A stretch of 5,327 bases of DNA from Candidatus Methanoperedens sp. (lineage in GTDB: Archaea > Halobacteriota > Methanosarcinia > Methanosarcinales > Methanoperedenaceae), in NCBI GenBank assembly GCA_027460605.1, contig JAPZAN010000203.1, positions 1 to 5,327 of the forward strand. Direction: 5' to 3'. The notes beneath the pieces were generated by a model. The model ran no database searches and was not told where the DNA came from. It saw only the letters and a program-made list of their open reading frames with translations. Position numbers and translations under genes: made by a program. Below, in pieces: positions 5,251-5,327 of the stretch (positions are counted from its first letter, which is position 1; each line of letters starts with the position of its first letter).

Positions 5251-5260
5251 GTATAAATAA
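5251..5260 (-). promoter_or_regulatory. Candidate TATA box for the HEPN-MNT cassette
   Basis: On the minus strand TTATTTATAC resembles the archaeal TATA box. A start site about 26 bases downstream falls near 5227, giving a leader of about 18 bases before the HEPN ATG at 5209. The rest of the stretch 5210-5327 is AT-rich and shows no convincing gene on either strand. Confidence 0.4.
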
Positions 5261-5327
5261 TGCAGTTTATTAAAAAACCTTGCATATCGTTCAAAAGGGA
5301 ATGTTGCTTACTCTTATTTTATCACAC

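Overview
The window looks archaeal, most likely from the Methanosarcinales / ANME-2 neighbourhood. The evidence is an archaeal-type phosphoglycerate kinase, TATA-box-like elements rather than bacterial -35/-10 promoters, mostly weak or absent Shine-Dalgarno sequences, and a TatD-related hydrolase of the archaeal COG1831 type. The affiliation is inferred from reading the proteins; no search was run.

Layout, left to right. (1) Bases 1-862, minus strand: the N-terminal 287 residues of phosphoglycerate kinase, cut by the window edge. (2) Bases 863-981: a divergent promoter region with TATA-like elements. (3) Bases 982-1494, plus strand: a small secreted lipoprotein with a Thr/Pro-rich linker and a cupredoxin-like domain whose copper ligands all appear to be replaced. 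(4) Bases 1495-1584: a short GC-rich convergent spacer with two strong dyads, probably transcription ends. (5) Bases 1585-4271, minus strand: a two-gene unit. A large TPR protein with a C-terminal membrane anchor comes first, and a TatD-like metal-dependent hydrolase follows through an ATGA stop/start overlap. (6) Bases 4272-4387: an AT-rich spacer with a possible promoter and an imperfect inverted repeat. (7) Bases 4388-5209, minus strand: a HEPN protein, a minimal nucleotidyltransferase (MNT) and a previously easy-to-miss 45-codon reading frame, chained by overlaps of 58 and 20 bases. (8) Bases 5210-5327: upstream region with a TATA-like element and no gene seen.

How the parts may work together. 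HEPN-MNT pairs are known toxin-antitoxin-like or nucleotide-modifying modules, so bases 4388-5209 are best read as such a cassette, with the small charged protein as a possible third member. The TPR protein and the hydrolase are almost certainly co-translated. Whether they belong functionally with the HEPN-MNT cassette, which lies 116 bases upstream on the same strand, cannot be decided from the sequence. The kinase is housekeeping (glycolysis/gluconeogenesis). The lipoprotein is an independent surface protein.
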